Assembly: GCA_945861415.1 (NCBI GenBank)
Contig: CAMAUV010000017.1
Location: 1-64,000 of the forward strand
Length of the DNA: 64,000 nucleotides
Reading direction: 5' to 3'
From: Akkermansia muciniphila
GTDB lineage: Bacteria > Verrucomicrobiota > Verrucomicrobiia > Verrucomicrobiales > V1-33
The translations under genes and the position numbers were made by a program. Positions 7,988-17,627 of this stretch are shown one piece after another. Position 1 is the first letter of the stretch, and the number at the start of each line of letters is the position of its first letter. The notes below the pieces were generated by a model. The model was not told where the DNA came from, ran no database searches, and saw only the letters and a program-made list of their open reading frames with translations.

Positions 7988-10270
7988 TTAGCCGCGTCCG
8001 CCGCTACGGCGGGGGCCGCGGTCTCCGCCACCACCACGGCGCGGGCCGCGGTCGTCGCGGGGAGGACGACCTTCGCCGCCATCACCGCCACCTTCACTGG
8101 GGCCGTTGCCGGAGAGGCTCTCGACCAGCTCGGCGGGAGTTCCACCGGCGGCGAGTTCACGCTCGCGGTCTTTCATGGCGGCCTTGCGGCTCATCTTCAC
8201 GCGGCCTTTGTCATCGACTCCGATGCACTTAGCGGTGACGATGTCGCCGGTTTTTACGACGTCTTCGGTCATGTTCACGCGGAAGTCGGCGAGTTCGCTG
8301 ATGTGGATAAGTCCATCTCGGCCCGGGAAGATTTCCATGAACGCTCCAAAGTTCGTGGTGCTGACGACCCGGCCCGTGTAGAGCTTGTCGATTTCAGCTT
8401 CAGCGAACATGGCTTTAATCATGCGCATGGCGACGTCGAGGCTTTCCTTCTTCACCGCATAGACGTGGACGGTGCCGTCGTCTTCGATGTCGATCTTAGC
8501 GCCGGACTCGGCCTGGATGCCTTTGATGTTCTTGCCGCCAGGGCCGATGAGTTCGCCGATGCGGTCCGGCGGGATCTTTGTGCTCTCGATGCGCGGCGCG
8601 TGCGGGCTCAACTCGGTGCGCGGAGCCGCGATGCAGGCGTTCATCGTTTCCAGAATCTGGAGACGGGCTTTCTTCGCCTTGTGAATGGCTTCTTCCAGAA
8701 TGCTCAGTGGGATGCCGGGCAGTTTGAGGTCGAGTTGGTAGCCGGTGACGCCCTTATCGGTGCCGCAGAGCTTAAAGTCCATGTCGCCGAAGTGATCTTC
8801 GCTGCCGAGGATGTCGATCATCGTCAGGAATCGCGTCATCTTATCGGAGTCATCAAACTCGCTGACGAGACCGACGCTGATGCCGGCCACCGGGGAGGTG
8901 AGCGGCACGCCGGCGGCCAGGAGGGCCATGACACCGGCGCAGGTGCTGGCCATGGATGTGGAACCGTTCGACTCCATGACTTCGCTGCTCACGCGGATGG
9001 CGTAAGGGAAGTCTTTCTCCGCCGGAATGACGGGGAAGATGGATTTCTCCGCCAGGGCTCCGTGCCCAATCTCCCGGCGATTCTGCCCGCCGAAGCGTCC
9101 TGTCTCTCCGACCGAAAAGGGTGGAAAGTTGTAGTGGAGAAGGAAACGCTTGGAGTTTTCACCGCCGGTGTAGTTGTCGAATTCCTGCGCTTCATCCAGC
9201 GGAGCGAGGGTGACGAGGGCCATGGCCTGAGTTTCGCCGCGAGCGAAGAGTGCGGACCCATGCACGCGGGGCAGGCAGTCCACTTCAGCCGTGAGCTGGC
9301 GGATTTCATCTAGGCCTCGACCGTCGCAGCGCTGCTTCTTGTCGAGGATGGAGATGCGGAAGGCTTTCTTTTGCAGGTAGTCAAAAGCCTGACTAATCTC
9401 GAACGCGCCGGCGTCAGGATACTTCTCCAGAATGGCGGCTTTCACCTCGTCCTTCAGGGTGCTAATCGCTTTCGCGCGGGCGGCCTTGCCGTGGGTGTAG
9501 ATGGCGCCTTCAATGCGGTCGCCGGCGACAGTGTAGGCGACTTCAAGCAACTCAGCGCGGGCGTTGAGCAGCTTGTATTCGCGGACAGGCTTACCAGCTT
9601 TCGCGCGCAGTTCCTTTTGCGCGGCGATGAGAGGCTGCACGGCGGCGTGGCCGAAGTGCAGGGCCTTGATGAATTCTTCATCAGGAATTTCAAAGGCGTC
9701 GCCTTCGATCATGATGACTTCGTCTTCGCTGCCGACGTAGATCAGGTCGAGGTCGCTGGAAGCGCGCTCGCTGTGCGTCGGGTTGGCGACGAATTCGCCA
9801 TCAACACGGCCCACGCGGACCGCGCCGAAGGGCTTGGCCATCGGGAGATCCGAGAGATACACGGCTGCGGAAGCGCCGTTCATGGCCAGCACGTCGGAAT
9901 CATTCTCGCCATCAGCGGCGAGCAGAAGGGCGACGATCTGGGTGTCGTAGAAATAGCCTTTAGGGAAGAGCGGCCGCAGAGGACGGTCCGTCATCCGGCA
10001 GGTTAGGATTTCCTTTTCGGTAGGGCGGCCCTCGCGCTTAAAGTAGCCACCGGGGAACCGGCCGGCTGCAGTCGCCTTTTCTTTATACTCCACGCTCAGC
10101 GGGAAGAAGTCCTGACCGTCCTTCAAATTGGTGGACGATACAGCCGTGACCAGCACGACGGTCTCGCCGAGGGTTACGGTGACAGCGCCGTCGGCTAGCC
10201 GGGCGATTTTCCCGGTTTCGATGGTGATGCTGCCGGAGCCGACTTGGCTCGTAGTTGTGTGTTTACTCAT
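7988..10270 (-). CDS. pnp: Polyribonucleotide nucleotidyltransferase with RGG-rich tail
   Basis: The 760-residue protein is PNPase, the phosphorolytic 3'-5' exoribonuclease of RNA turnover. Order: first RNase PH domain (about 15-145), linker helices, second RNase PH domain with the FSVGETGRFGGQNRREIGHG catalytic region (about 390-410), KH domain with IGPGGKNIKGIQAESGAKI (near 575) and S1 domain with GRVVSTTNFGAFMEIFPG (near 635). Usual length is about 700-710; the extra end is a Gly/Arg/Asp-rich tail from about residue 725, with repeated RGPRRGGGG units. It follows rpsO on the same strand, the classic rpsO-pnp order, 220 bp apart. Its upstream ribosome site is weak (aaagaaa). Confidence 0.97.
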   Translation of the reverse strand: MSKHTTTSQVGSGSITIETGKIARLADGAVTVTLGETVVLVTAVSSTNLKDGQDFFPLSVEYKEKATAAGRFPGGYFKREGRPTEKEILTCRMTDRPLRPLFPKGYFYDTQIVALLLAADGENDSDVLAMNGASAAVYLSDLPMAKPFGAVRVGRVDGEFVANPTHSERASSDLDLIYVGSEDEVIMIEGDAFEIPDEEFIKALHFGHAAVQPLIAAQKELRAKAGKPVREYKLLNARAELLEVAYTVAGDRIEGAIYTHGKAARAKAISTLKDEVKAAILEKYPDAGAFEISQAFDYLQKKAFRISILDKKQRCDGRGLDEIRQLTAEVDCLPRVHGSALFARGETQAMALVTLAPLDEAQEFDNYTGGENSKRFLLHYNFPPFSVGETGRFGGQNRREIGHGALAEKSIFPVIPAEKDFPYAIRVSSEVMESNGSTSMASTCAGVMALLAAGVPLTSPVAGISVGLVSEFDDSDKMTRFLTMIDILGSEDHFGDMDFKLCGTDKGVTGYQLDLKLPGIPLSILEEAIHKAKKARLQILETMNACIAAPRTELSPHAPRIESTKIPPDRIGELIGPGGKNIKGIQAESGAKIDIEDDGTVHVYAVKKESLDVAMRMIKAMFAEAEIDKLYTGRVVSTTNFGAFMEIFPGRDGLIHISELADFRVNMTEDVVKTGDIVTAKCIGVDDKGRVKMSRKAAMKDRERELAAGGTPAELVESLSGNGPSEGGGDGGEGRPPRDDRGPRRGGGGDRGPRRSGGRG

Positions 10271-10332
10271 GTTTTGTTTCTTTGCTTTCTGTTTTCTTGT
10301 TTAGGAAAGCGGGCAGCCAGACTTCTGGATTA

Positions 10333-10457
10333 AGTTTTCAGTTTTCAGATTTCAGCTTTCAGGCGCGGGGACTGAAAACTGGGAACTGAACACTGAAAAC
10401 TCCGGCGGCCCGCCGGGATAACGCGAAACCCCGCCACGGCATAACACCGGGCGGGGT
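10333..10457. repeat. Inverted ttttcag repeat and GC hairpins in the rpsO-pnp spacer
   Basis: The 220-bp spacer between rpsO and pnp holds three structured parts. A near-perfect inverted repeat spans 10333-10401: agttttcagttttcag on the left and ctgaacactgaaaact on the right. It is followed by the palindrome ccggcggcccgccgg (about 10402-10416) and by a stem of accccgcc (10428-10435) with ggcggggt (10450-10457). None is followed by a good T run on the minus strand, so they look like processing or attenuation structures rather than a full terminator. A single arm of the first repeat recurs at 22511-22533 just before parA. Confidence 0.6.
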
Positions 10458-10490
10458 CAGCGAAAATTTCATACGATCATCCAGCGGAAC

Positions 10491-10748
10491 TTAGCGGCGG
10501 AGACCTAGGCCCTTCACGATTTTTTGGTATCGCTCGGGAGCCGTGTTTTTGAGGTAATCAAGGTGGCGGCGACGAAGGGCCACCAGCTTGAGCAAACCGC
10601 GGCGGGACGAGAAGTCCTTCTTGTGTCCGCCGAGGTGCTGGGTGAGATGAAGAATGCGTGCGGAAAGGCACGCGATTTGGTAATCAGCACTGCCGGTGTC
10701 GTTCGGGTGCTGTTTGTACGAGTTTGTATCGATGGTTGGTTGGCTCAT
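10491..10748 (-). CDS. rpsO: Small ribosomal subunit protein uS15
   Basis: An 85-residue S15 protein (usual 88-89). It carries the conserved [32 protein letters not shown] and [10 protein letters not shown] segments that contact 16S rRNA helices 20-22, and ends [13 protein letters not shown] good ribosome site, aaagga, sits 4 bases before the ATG. In many bacteria rpsO represses its own translation and is co-transcribed with pnp, which is the gene order here. The conserved residues His and Arg in HLGGHKKDF (rRNA contacts) are intact. Confidence 0.98.
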   Translation of the reverse strand: MSQPTIDTNSYKQHPNDTGSADYQIACLSARILHLTQHLGGHKKDFSSRRGLLKLVALRRRHLDYLKNTAPERYQKIVKGLGLRR

Positions 10749-11119
10749 TTTCCTTTGGGTAATTCAGCAGCTGCAATCCTCATGACCCGCCGCTCCTTGA
10801 CCGCCCCTGGGACAAGTCCTTTAATTATTTCCGCGAATACCGGCGAACGCAACTGATTTTTCCAGAAGTTCCAGAAAACCGGATTTTCTCAACGTGCGAT
10901 AACGACAATTCGGGTGAATATTCCAAGCCAGTCGCTCGTGGGGACGAAGAAGAAGTGCTGGGGCAACACGCCGGTATCGGGTGCATTGATAAAACTTCCA
11001 GAGGCAAGGCTGGGGCTTCACTGAAAAGCGTAACTTATCCCGATGACACTTTGCAACTGGGTGAATTAGCAAATGACGGATTCTCGGGAAAAAATCGTTG
11101 GTGGCAGGTTCGGGCCGAT
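10749..11119. other. Upstream region of rpsO; no gene seen
   Basis: This 371-bp stretch should contain the rpsO promoter and leader on the minus strand. I could not pick a convincing -35/-10 pair. Short open frames on both strands have no recognisable protein features. Confidence 0.4.
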
Positions 11120-11640
11120 TTACGCACTATTCAGCCCTAAAGCGCAGCGGAGCAGCGACTCGTCGTCGGTAAACGGAGTTGTTCCCTTCTCGTTAATATG
11201 GATGGACTCAATTTCCTGCTGAGTCAGCGCGCGGTTATAGAGCCTGGCCTCATCGCAGGAACCTTTAAGCTCCCGGGTCGTGCGCGTGACGTCACTGGCA
11301 ATGGCACCGGCGATATCAAACGATTGAGGGCCATAGGCACCGGTGTTGATGGCTTTTTGCAGGCCTGCTACCGTGCGAAGATGCAGCGTAGTGCCGCCGC
11401 CGGATTGTTTTCGGAAATCCCTACATTTCCCGAACGGCCAACGACCAGTGCCCGCCAGTTTCCGGGCTCGGACAACAACCGCATCGGATCATTGAAGATC
11501 AGATTCGAGAACACATTAACCGTTGAGATTGCCGACCCCGTGGCGGGAACTGTGGCCGGAGATTTCCCATTCGAGCAGGATGCGACAGGCATCTGGGTTG
11601 GCAAGCCCGTTTGAGCTAGGGCACCGGCGACGTTTGAAAG
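11120..11640 (-). pseudogene. Frameshifted C-terminal fragment of a LamG/concanavalin-fold surface protein
   Basis: Read on the minus strand, one frame gives NDPMRLLSEPGNWRALVVGR and SGNVGISENNPAA. Close to 11400 the sense shifts to another frame, which gives GTTLHLRTVAGLQKAINTG, GPQSFDIAGAIASDVT, KGSCDEARLYNRALTQQEIE and an end at the TAA of 11120-11122. The cysteine-containing DEARLYNRALTQQEI is the hallmark C-terminal strand of LamG domains. The upstream part of the protein and its signal are absent, so this is a frameshifted fragment. The original was probably a large secreted or autotransporter-like protein. Confidence 0.7.
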
Positions 11641-11730
11641 TTGGACAAGACAAGACTTTAAAAATGATACCACGTGCATGCTAATGAGCACCGCTGTAAT
11701 AACCATACAAAAAAGGAAAAATAAGGAAAA

Positions 11731-13800
11731 ATGCGATTGCGAGACAAAGCAATTACGATTTGCCATAATTCACTTGCGAAAAGTGGAAGAAACCAGGAAC
11801 GCAAAGGGATGTGGCAGGAATTGGAAATACAGGGGCAACGGATCAGCCAATTGACTGATCCTCAGGACATTAGCGTTCACCTTACCGGCACCGGCACCAC
11901 GTATGCAGTCATGGCCAACGCTCGTGGGGCGGCGGCTCAGGTCAGGGCTGCATGGGGCAACATTGAGAGTAAATACGACGCCATTCTCGCCGCCAATCCC
12001 CTGCCCGATGGCCCGTCCGATCGCGTAATTCTACTTGTCCGGGTGCGCCAATACCTGAGCACCGATCACGAGACGAGGGAGGCTGGTGCCGCAGCGGTAA
12101 CCGAATTTACTTCCCTTGGAAACCGGGGCGCACGCTGGCACTTCAGCCAGCAAGGCCTTCGCTGGTCGGTGACACTGGAACTCGGCGACGGAAACGCCGC
12201 ACGACTCACATGGGCCGTGGAAAATAACCCCGGCGGAGATGCCCGCTTCTTCCTGCGCCCGGATGTGGATCACCGTAGCTTCCATGCCGTAACCTGCGCC
12301 GCAGGTTGTGAAGGCGAGCGTTATCTCTCTGCGGTCACCGCCGGCGCGGATGGCTTCCTGTTTTCTCCCTCAGACCGGCTGCCATTTCAGATGACGATGC
12401 CCGGCACGGAATTCCGTCACGAGCCGGAGTGGCTGCACGACCTCTGGCTGCCGATCGAAGCCGAGCGCGGACTTCCCGATCGCACGGACTTGTTCAGTCC
12501 TGGGGTTTTTGTCTGGCAACCGGATCAGGCCGGGGCCACCGCAGAGTGCCTCGCTGTTGCCGGTGGCGAAAAATGGAGTGCCCCCGAAGGCATCGCGGAA
12601 AAAAGACCCGCATGTTTCCCTCTCCCGCAGGTGATGGAGCAGTCCCTAGATCTCTATCTCGCCCGTCGTGATACGGAGTGGTCGGTTATTGCCGGGTACC
12701 CGTGGTTTCTTGACTGGGGGCGTGACAGCCTGATCTTTTGCCGGGGTCTCATTGCCGCTGGCCGGGCGGACATCGCAGCGTCAATCGCCCGACGGTTTGC
12801 CGCATGGGAGTTGCATGGCTCCATCCCTAACATCCTGCGCGGGAATGATGCTTCGGATCGCGAAACTTCCGATGCGCCACTGTGGCTGGTGCAGGTGATC
12901 CGGGAACTGGCGGCGGTGCGGCCCGGGATTTTGCAGGAAAAATGCGGCGGGCGCAGCATGGCCCAGATTGCTTGTGATCTCGTCCGCGCTCACCTCGCGG
13001 GGCCCGGACACGGCGTGCGCTTTGATCCGGCCTCAGGCCTACTGTGGAGCCCGTCACATTATACATGGATGGACACGTCGCGACCCGCGGGGACGCCCCG
13101 CGAGGGCTATCCGGTTTCCATTCAGTGCCTCTGGGCCGCGGCGCTGGAGTTCGCTCACACCCTTGACGCCTCGCAGGGCTGGGGAGCCCTTGCAAGGATG
13201 GCGCGCGCTTCCGTTCAGCGCCTCTTCTGGCGTGAGACGGATGGTTTCCTCGCTGACTGCCTGCACGCCCCCGCCGGCGTGGCCGCGGCTGATGCGGTGG
13301 CGGACGATCACCTTCGTCCGAACCAACTCCTCGCCATCAATACCGGCCTCGTTTCAGACTCTGGCCGGGCCCTCCGCATTCTTGAATCCTGTTCCGCACT
13401 GCTGGTGCCTGGCGCTCTGCGTACACTGGCCCCGCGCCGCGTAGAGTATCCTCTGCCCGTGGAATGGGACGGCGCCGGCGCGCATGATTCCCACTGGCCC
13501 TATCATGGCCGCTATAGTGGCCCGGAAAACGTCTCCCGCAAAGCCGCCTACCACAATGGCACGGCGTGGCCGTGGCTTCTTCCGTCCTTCTGCGAAGCCC
13601 TCGTGCGGGTCCAAGGGGCTGCCGCTATTCCGCAGGCCCGCAAGCTTATGGGCACTACGGCGGAACTTCTGCGTGATGGCTGCCTGGGCCATGTAGCCGA
13701 AATCGTAGACGGCGATGCCCCGCATCGACTCCGGGGCTGCGGCGCCCAAGCATGGAGCGCCTCGGAATGGGTGCGCGTATGGAAGTTTCTTACCGCCTGA
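11731..13800 (+). CDS. Glycogen debranching enzyme (amylo-alpha-1,6-glucosidase, GDE type)
   Basis: The 689-residue product matches the two-domain archaeal/bacterial GDE family: an N-terminal beta-rich GDE_N-like region (about 40-300) and a C-terminal (alpha/alpha)6 barrel. Key barrel motifs are IAGYPWFLDWGRDSLI (about 320-335), IPNILRG and ASDRETSDAPLWLV (near 370-390), HYTWMDTSRPAGTPREGYPV (from about 442) and HNGTAWPWLLPSF (about 607-620). It hydrolyses alpha-1,6 branch stubs of glycogen-like polymers in the cytoplasm. The start at 11731 follows aagga; an internal Met at 11809 (MWQELEIQG) may be the real start, since the first 26 residues look unlike the family. It converges with the polyphosphate kinase gene, the stops being one base apart. 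Confidence 0.92.
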   Translation: MRLRDKAITICHNSLAKSGRNQERKGMWQELEIQGQRISQLTDPQDISVHLTGTGTTYAVMANARGAAAQVRAAWGNIESKYDAILAANPLPDGPSDRVILLVRVRQYLSTDHETREAGAAAVTEFTSLGNRGARWHFSQQGLRWSVTLELGDGNAARLTWAVENNPGGDARFFLRPDVDHRSFHAVTCAAGCEGERYLSAVTAGADGFLFSPSDRLPFQMTMPGTEFRHEPEWLHDLWLPIEAERGLPDRTDLFSPGVFVWQPDQAGATAECLAVAGGEKWSAPEGIAEKRPACFPLPQVMEQSLDLYLARRDTEWSVIAGYPWFLDWGRDSLIFCRGLIAAGRADIAASIARRFAAWELHGSIPNILRGNDASDRETSDAPLWLVQVIRELAAVRPGILQEKCGGRSMAQIACDLVRAHLAGPGHGVRFDPASGLLWSPSHYTWMDTSRPAGTPREGYPVSIQCLWAAALEFAHTLDASQGWGALARMARASVQRLFWRETDGFLADCLHAPAGVAAADAVADDHLRPNQLLAINTGLVSDSGRALRILESCSALLVPGALRTLAPRRVEYPLPVEWDGAGAHDSHWPYHGRYSGPENVSRKAAYHNGTAWPWLLPSFCEALVRVQGAAAIPQARKLMGTTAELLRDGCLGHVAEIVDGDAPHRLRGCGAQAWSASEWVRVWKFLTA

Positions 13801-13801
13801 T

Positions 13802-14605
13802 TCAAGGGATCGCCACGTTCGTAAGATCCCACGCCGGCGGAGGAAACTTCAGCTCCAGTTTGCGCAGCGCTTCCCGCAAGATCCCGGCGGCGACAAGATT
13901 CCGGTACCACTTCCGGTCTCCCGGGATCACATACCATGGAGCGGCATCCGTGGAGGTGGCCGCGATGGCGTCGCCATAGGCATCAAGAAATTCCGGGTAG
14001 CGTTTGCTGTCCGTGATGTCATCAGGGTGAAACTTCCAGTGCTTCTCCGGATCCTCCAGTCGCGACTGAAGCCGACGGCGCTGCTCCTCCCGCGAGATAT
14101 GGAGGAAGAGTTTAAGGATAGTGCACCCTTCATCCGCCAGCATCTGCTCGAAGTTCAGAATGTGGCCCGGGCGGCGTTCCCACACGGATTTACTCGCGAG
14201 GCCTTTCACCCGCACAGTGACCAAATCCTCGTAATGACTCCGGTTAAAGACCACCATTTCACCGCGCGCAGGCACCGCCCGGTGAATGCGCCAGAGATAG
14301 TCATGGTCCAGTTCCAGCGCTGTTGGGCCTTTAAACGAAACCACCCGCAACCCGTGAGGATCTACCCCCTGAAAAACATTGCGCACCGTTCCATCCTTAC
14401 CGCTACCATCCACACCCTGCAGCACCACCAGCAACCGGTGTTCACGCCCGGCATAAAGCATGCGCTGCAGACGCTGGATATCCTCACGGATGACTTCCAG
14501 CTCCGCTATTCCGTGAATTTTGCTGTCACCCATTTCCTTCTCTCCGTAGGTGTCAAAGTCGGCCAGCTTGACTTTGGAGCCTGACTTGACGCGGAAGACT
14601 TTCAT
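13802..14605 (-). CDS. ppk2: Polyphosphate kinase 2 family phosphotransferase
   Basis: From the Met at 14605 (MKVFRVKSG) the protein has 267 residues, close to the family norm. It has the PPK2 Walker A GVDGSGKDG (64-72), the following NVFQGVDPHGLRVVSFKGPT, and the Walker B/lid region VFNRSHYEDLVTVRV (about 119-133). It transfers phosphate between polyphosphate and nucleoside mono- or diphosphates; the preferred nucleotide cannot be told by eye. A longer frame starts at 14659 but its first residues are not conserved-looking. The neighbour is the glycogen debranching gene in convergent orientation, so both reserve polymers are represented together, possibly by chance. Confidence 0.93.
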   Translation of the reverse strand: MKVFRVKSGSKVKLADFDTYGEKEMGDSKIHGIAELEVIREDIQRLQRMLYAGREHRLLVVLQGVDGSGKDGTVRNVFQGVDPHGLRVVSFKGPTALELDHDYLWRIHRAVPARGEMVVFNRSHYEDLVTVRVKGLASKSVWERRPGHILNFEQMLADEGCTILKLFLHISREEQRRRLQSRLEDPEKHWKFHPDDITDSKRYPEFLDAYGDAIAATSTDAAPWYVIPGDRKWYRNLVAAGILREALRKLELKFPPPAWDLTNVAIP

Positions 14606-14739
14606 GTAGCAGGTAGTGTTAGGAGGATAAGAGGACTTTGCGCTCATTCCTCGGGGCACAAGAGTCGCAAGGGAAAACTCAATGCGTGCACACAGTTACT
14701 CGCGTTGCATTTGCGCCGCTCCCCGACTATTAGTCCTTC

Positions 14740-15215
14740 ATGCTGTCCGCCAACGATCCGCGCCTTCCTGCGCTCATTCAAAAGACTGAAGAAGCCGCCC
14801 GCTATTGCGCCGAAAGCCGCCCGAAGCGGTCGGTGGATCTGTAGTATACTCTGCTCGCTGCGGATGCATGACCGCCTGTCGTCGCTCAAAAAGCTCACGC
14901 ACAATCTCGCTATCGCCCAACGTCAGAGCGACGCCCGGAAACTGCCCACTGACAGCTGCCGCCGCGGAAGCGACAGCGGCACGCCTCATGACACTTGAAA
15001 CTGTATCGTCTCTACCGCCCGGAAAACTCCGCGCACGGGCTGAATTACTTCACAGCACCGGCACAGACTTCATGCACTTCGGCCACTGGAAAAAGGCTGC
15101 TCAACTGCTGCGTCCCGCCATCGGTCTGTATCCCTGACCCACCTTCTCCAACAATCTCATCGACAGCCTCGCTCGCTCCCGAAAGCCATCCCGGCTCGAT
15201 GGTGAAGGACTTTAA
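14740..15215 (+). pseudogene. Probable decayed gene, family not recognised
   Basis: Several short protein-like pieces lie in different plus frames: MLSANDPRLPALIQKTEEAA from 14740 up to a TAG, then RAELLHSTGTDFMHFGHWKK and AAQLLRPAIGLYP near 15035-15136, then FSNNLIDSLARSRKPSRLDG in a third frame near 15145-15205. Their order and spacing suggest one former gene with frameshifts and stops. I do not recognise the family. The flanking 14606-14739 and 15216-15488 stretches hold nothing I can name. Confidence 0.35.
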
Positions 15216-15488
15216 CGCCTCCTCCAGAAAAAGCGGCGCAGGCGGAGACAGGTTTAATTTAATCCCGACTTTTTCCGACCCTTCATTCCTTGTACTGAGT
15301 GCGTAACAGGGTGAGCCCGCAGCACGCTCGAAGATAATGATCGGGAGAAGTGAGAATGACTTCGTGGGTAAACTCTTCCCGTGCACATACGTGCGGAAGA
15401 GATGCAACCACGCAAGGCAGCCGCCGATGCATTCAGTTTTTGCTACAAACTCACTTGCCACGCATCGCCCGTAAACGACCCTCGAACC

Positions 15489-16595
15489 ATGACCAAATCC
15501 CGCTACCTGATGATCGGCGGCTTTCTCGGCGCAGGAAAGACCACCACCATGCTCCGCTTCGCTGAACTCCTGACGGCCCGCGGATTGCGCGTCGGACTGA
15601 TCACCAACGATCAGGCCAGCGGACTCGTGGATACCAGTCTCGCAAAGCACAGTCATGTCGCCGTGGAGGAAATCGCCGGCGGTTGTTTCTGCTGCCGATT
15701 TTCCTCACTCATTCAGGCCGCCCGCCACTTGACGGAATCCACCAAACCAGATGTGTTCCTCGCCGAACCAGTCGGCAGTTGCACTGACCTCGTCGCCACT
15801 GTTTCCTTGCCACTCCAACAAATTTACGGCGATCAATTCATTGTCTCTCCATTTGCCGTGCTCATCGACCCCGCACGCGCCCTGCGAGTCTTCGGTATGG
15901 AGGCTGGCCGCACTTTTCCAGAGCACGTACTCTACATCTATAACAAGCAGCTTGAAGAGGCGGAGCACATTGTAGTCAACAAAGCCGACAGCATCGCCCC
16001 CGAACTGCTCATGGCCCTGGAGGTGGAAATCATGCGCCGCTTCGCGCAGGCCCGCGTTCACATAATGTCAGCCCGTGAGGGCTCCGGTGTGGAGCATCTG
16101 CTCAATCTCCTGCTCGCGGAAGAATCCGCCCCACTGCGCGTGATGGAGGTCGACTACCAGCGCTACGGCGAAGGCGAAGCCATGCTGGGCTGGCTCAATG
16201 GTGCCGCCGGACTCAACGGTGATGAGTTTGACGGCAATGCCCTGCTCCTCAACCTCGCCCGTAACGTGCAGCAAAAGCTGACAGCAGCAGGGGCAGAGGT
16301 GGCACACTTGAAAATGGTACTCAGCCCCAGCGGTGAACCTTATGAACTCGCTGCCTGCAATCTCGTGCGCGGCGACGCCGAACCCGAACTCAGCCACACG
16401 CTCGCCGATCCGCTCGACGATGCCACCCTGCTAATTAATTGCCGCGCCGCCGGCGAACCTGATACCCTGCGAGACGCCGTCAGCAACGCCCTCACGGAAA
16501 TCGCGGCCCAGCATTCTGTTCAACTCAGCGCCGGACCGCTGGAGTATTTTAAGCCGGGTCAGCCCAATCCCGAACAACGGATCAACGCCCTTTAA
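15489..16595 (+). CDS. COG0523/CobW-type G3E GTPase (metallochaperone family)
   Basis: The 368-residue protein from the ATG at 15489 has GGFLGAGKTT (10-19, P-loop), the family-specific GCFCC metal-binding motif (65-69) and NKAD (164-167, guanine specificity). COG0523 proteins use GTP hydrolysis to deliver or handle metals such as zinc or cobalt. The C-terminal half (about 220-368) is a CobW_C-like region without a His-rich segment. Which metal is handled cannot be read. A longer frame opens at 15381, but the P-loop position argues for 15489. No metal-enzyme gene or Zur-like site is visible next to it. Confidence 0.87.
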   Translation: MTKSRYLMIGGFLGAGKTTTMLRFAELLTARGLRVGLITNDQASGLVDTSLAKHSHVAVEEIAGGCFCCRFSSLIQAARHLTESTKPDVFLAEPVGSCTDLVATVSLPLQQIYGDQFIVSPFAVLIDPARALRVFGMEAGRTFPEHVLYIYNKQLEEAEHIVVNKADSIAPELLMALEVEIMRRFAQARVHIMSAREGSGVEHLLNLLLAEESAPLRVMEVDYQRYGEGEAMLGWLNGAAGLNGDEFDGNALLLNLARNVQQKLTAAGAEVAHLKMVLSPSGEPYELAACNLVRGDAEPELSHTLADPLDDATLLINCRAAGEPDTLRDAVSNALTEIAAQHSVQLSAGPLEYFKPGQPNPEQRINAL

Positions 16596-16705
16596 TAAGT
16601 ACCCGTCTACCTATTGGCGGTCGGCTCGAGTATCAACCACAATCCGCGCAGAATTCACGCTAGGAAAAGAATGGGCATCTGCGACAACGGCGCATAAGTC
16701 CGCAT

Positions 16706-17571
16706 ATGGAGATTCTTACTGCCTACGACAACTCCCCCGAAGCGAAGACAGCGCTTCAGGATTTGCAAGGCGCCGGACTGCCAACTGCCGACGAAATCAC
16801 CCTTCTTAGCGTGGCCTATTTCTTCATTAGGCGATCCATCCCGGAGAGTCCCTACAGCCCAGATAACAGGCAGCTTTAGCCCGGCCGGGCGCAGGCCGGG
16901 AAAACGCAGGATAACCTCCTCAAAGAAGCGCAAGCGGCCTCGCTACTTCTCAAAAATGGCATGCATGGCTGGACCAATCGTTGCCGCGGCTTAGATCGAC
17001 GCCCCGGCGTGGCGCTTGTTTTGCAGGGCGGATCTAATTTGCCTTAACACGCCGCACTCTTCTTGTCTCGATAGGTTTTTTGGGCAGTATTTGCCAAAAG
17101 GTTTTGAGTCACGCCCACTGCAACGTCCGCACCGGCCGTCTGGCTAAGGTGAACGGCCCGATGTGTCTACTCCCGGCCACGGATGGCTAACAGGATGCCC
17201 GTCCCCCCCATAACATCCTTCCGCGGCGCTGGCCAACTGGCAGGGATATCTGCATCGTTTCCGTGCGGAAATCCCGTTTCGCGGCTGTCTCGGAAGCGCT
17301 ATTCAATACTGTCTCTGGAGAATTGGGAGAGCAACTCACGGCCTAAACTGAACACAAGTTCGCTGTGACCGGGCTGAAAGCCACCCATAAACTTCTGAAC
17401 GGGTAATCTGTCAAAGCCTTGCCCAAGAAAGTAGATGATTGGGACGCACACTGCATCTTCGCCGGGGCCGGCGGGCACAATGCCCTCGAATATCTCGTCC
17501 TCGGCAGCGTGTCCTCCGCCCACATGGCCCGGGCCGTCTGCAGCGTGGAAATCGTCCGCCGGAGTCGCTAA
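16706..17571 (+). pseudogene. Decayed tandem universal stress protein (UspA) gene
   Basis: The ATG at 16706 opens MEILTAYDNSPEAKTALQDL and AGLPTADEITLLSVA, an excellent UspA N terminus. The same frame then hits an in-frame TAG (16877-16879) and continues with KTQDNLLKEAQAASLLLKNG. After a frameshift the end of domain one reads IGFLGSICQKVLSHAHCNVR (around 17066-17130). Domain two follows: RRWPTGRDICIVSV (about 17215), and VDDWDAHCIFAGAGGHNALE with LVLGSVSSAHMARAVCSVEI, ending at TAA 17569-17571. Further in-frame TAA codons occur in domain two. The intact protein would have had two Usp domains of about 140 residues each. It is clearly non-functional. Confidence 0.8.
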
Positions 17572-17627
17572 CAACAGACAGTCCCGGCATTCTGTCGTCA
17601 GCCCCTCCGGATTGGTTCGTCGGTCAG

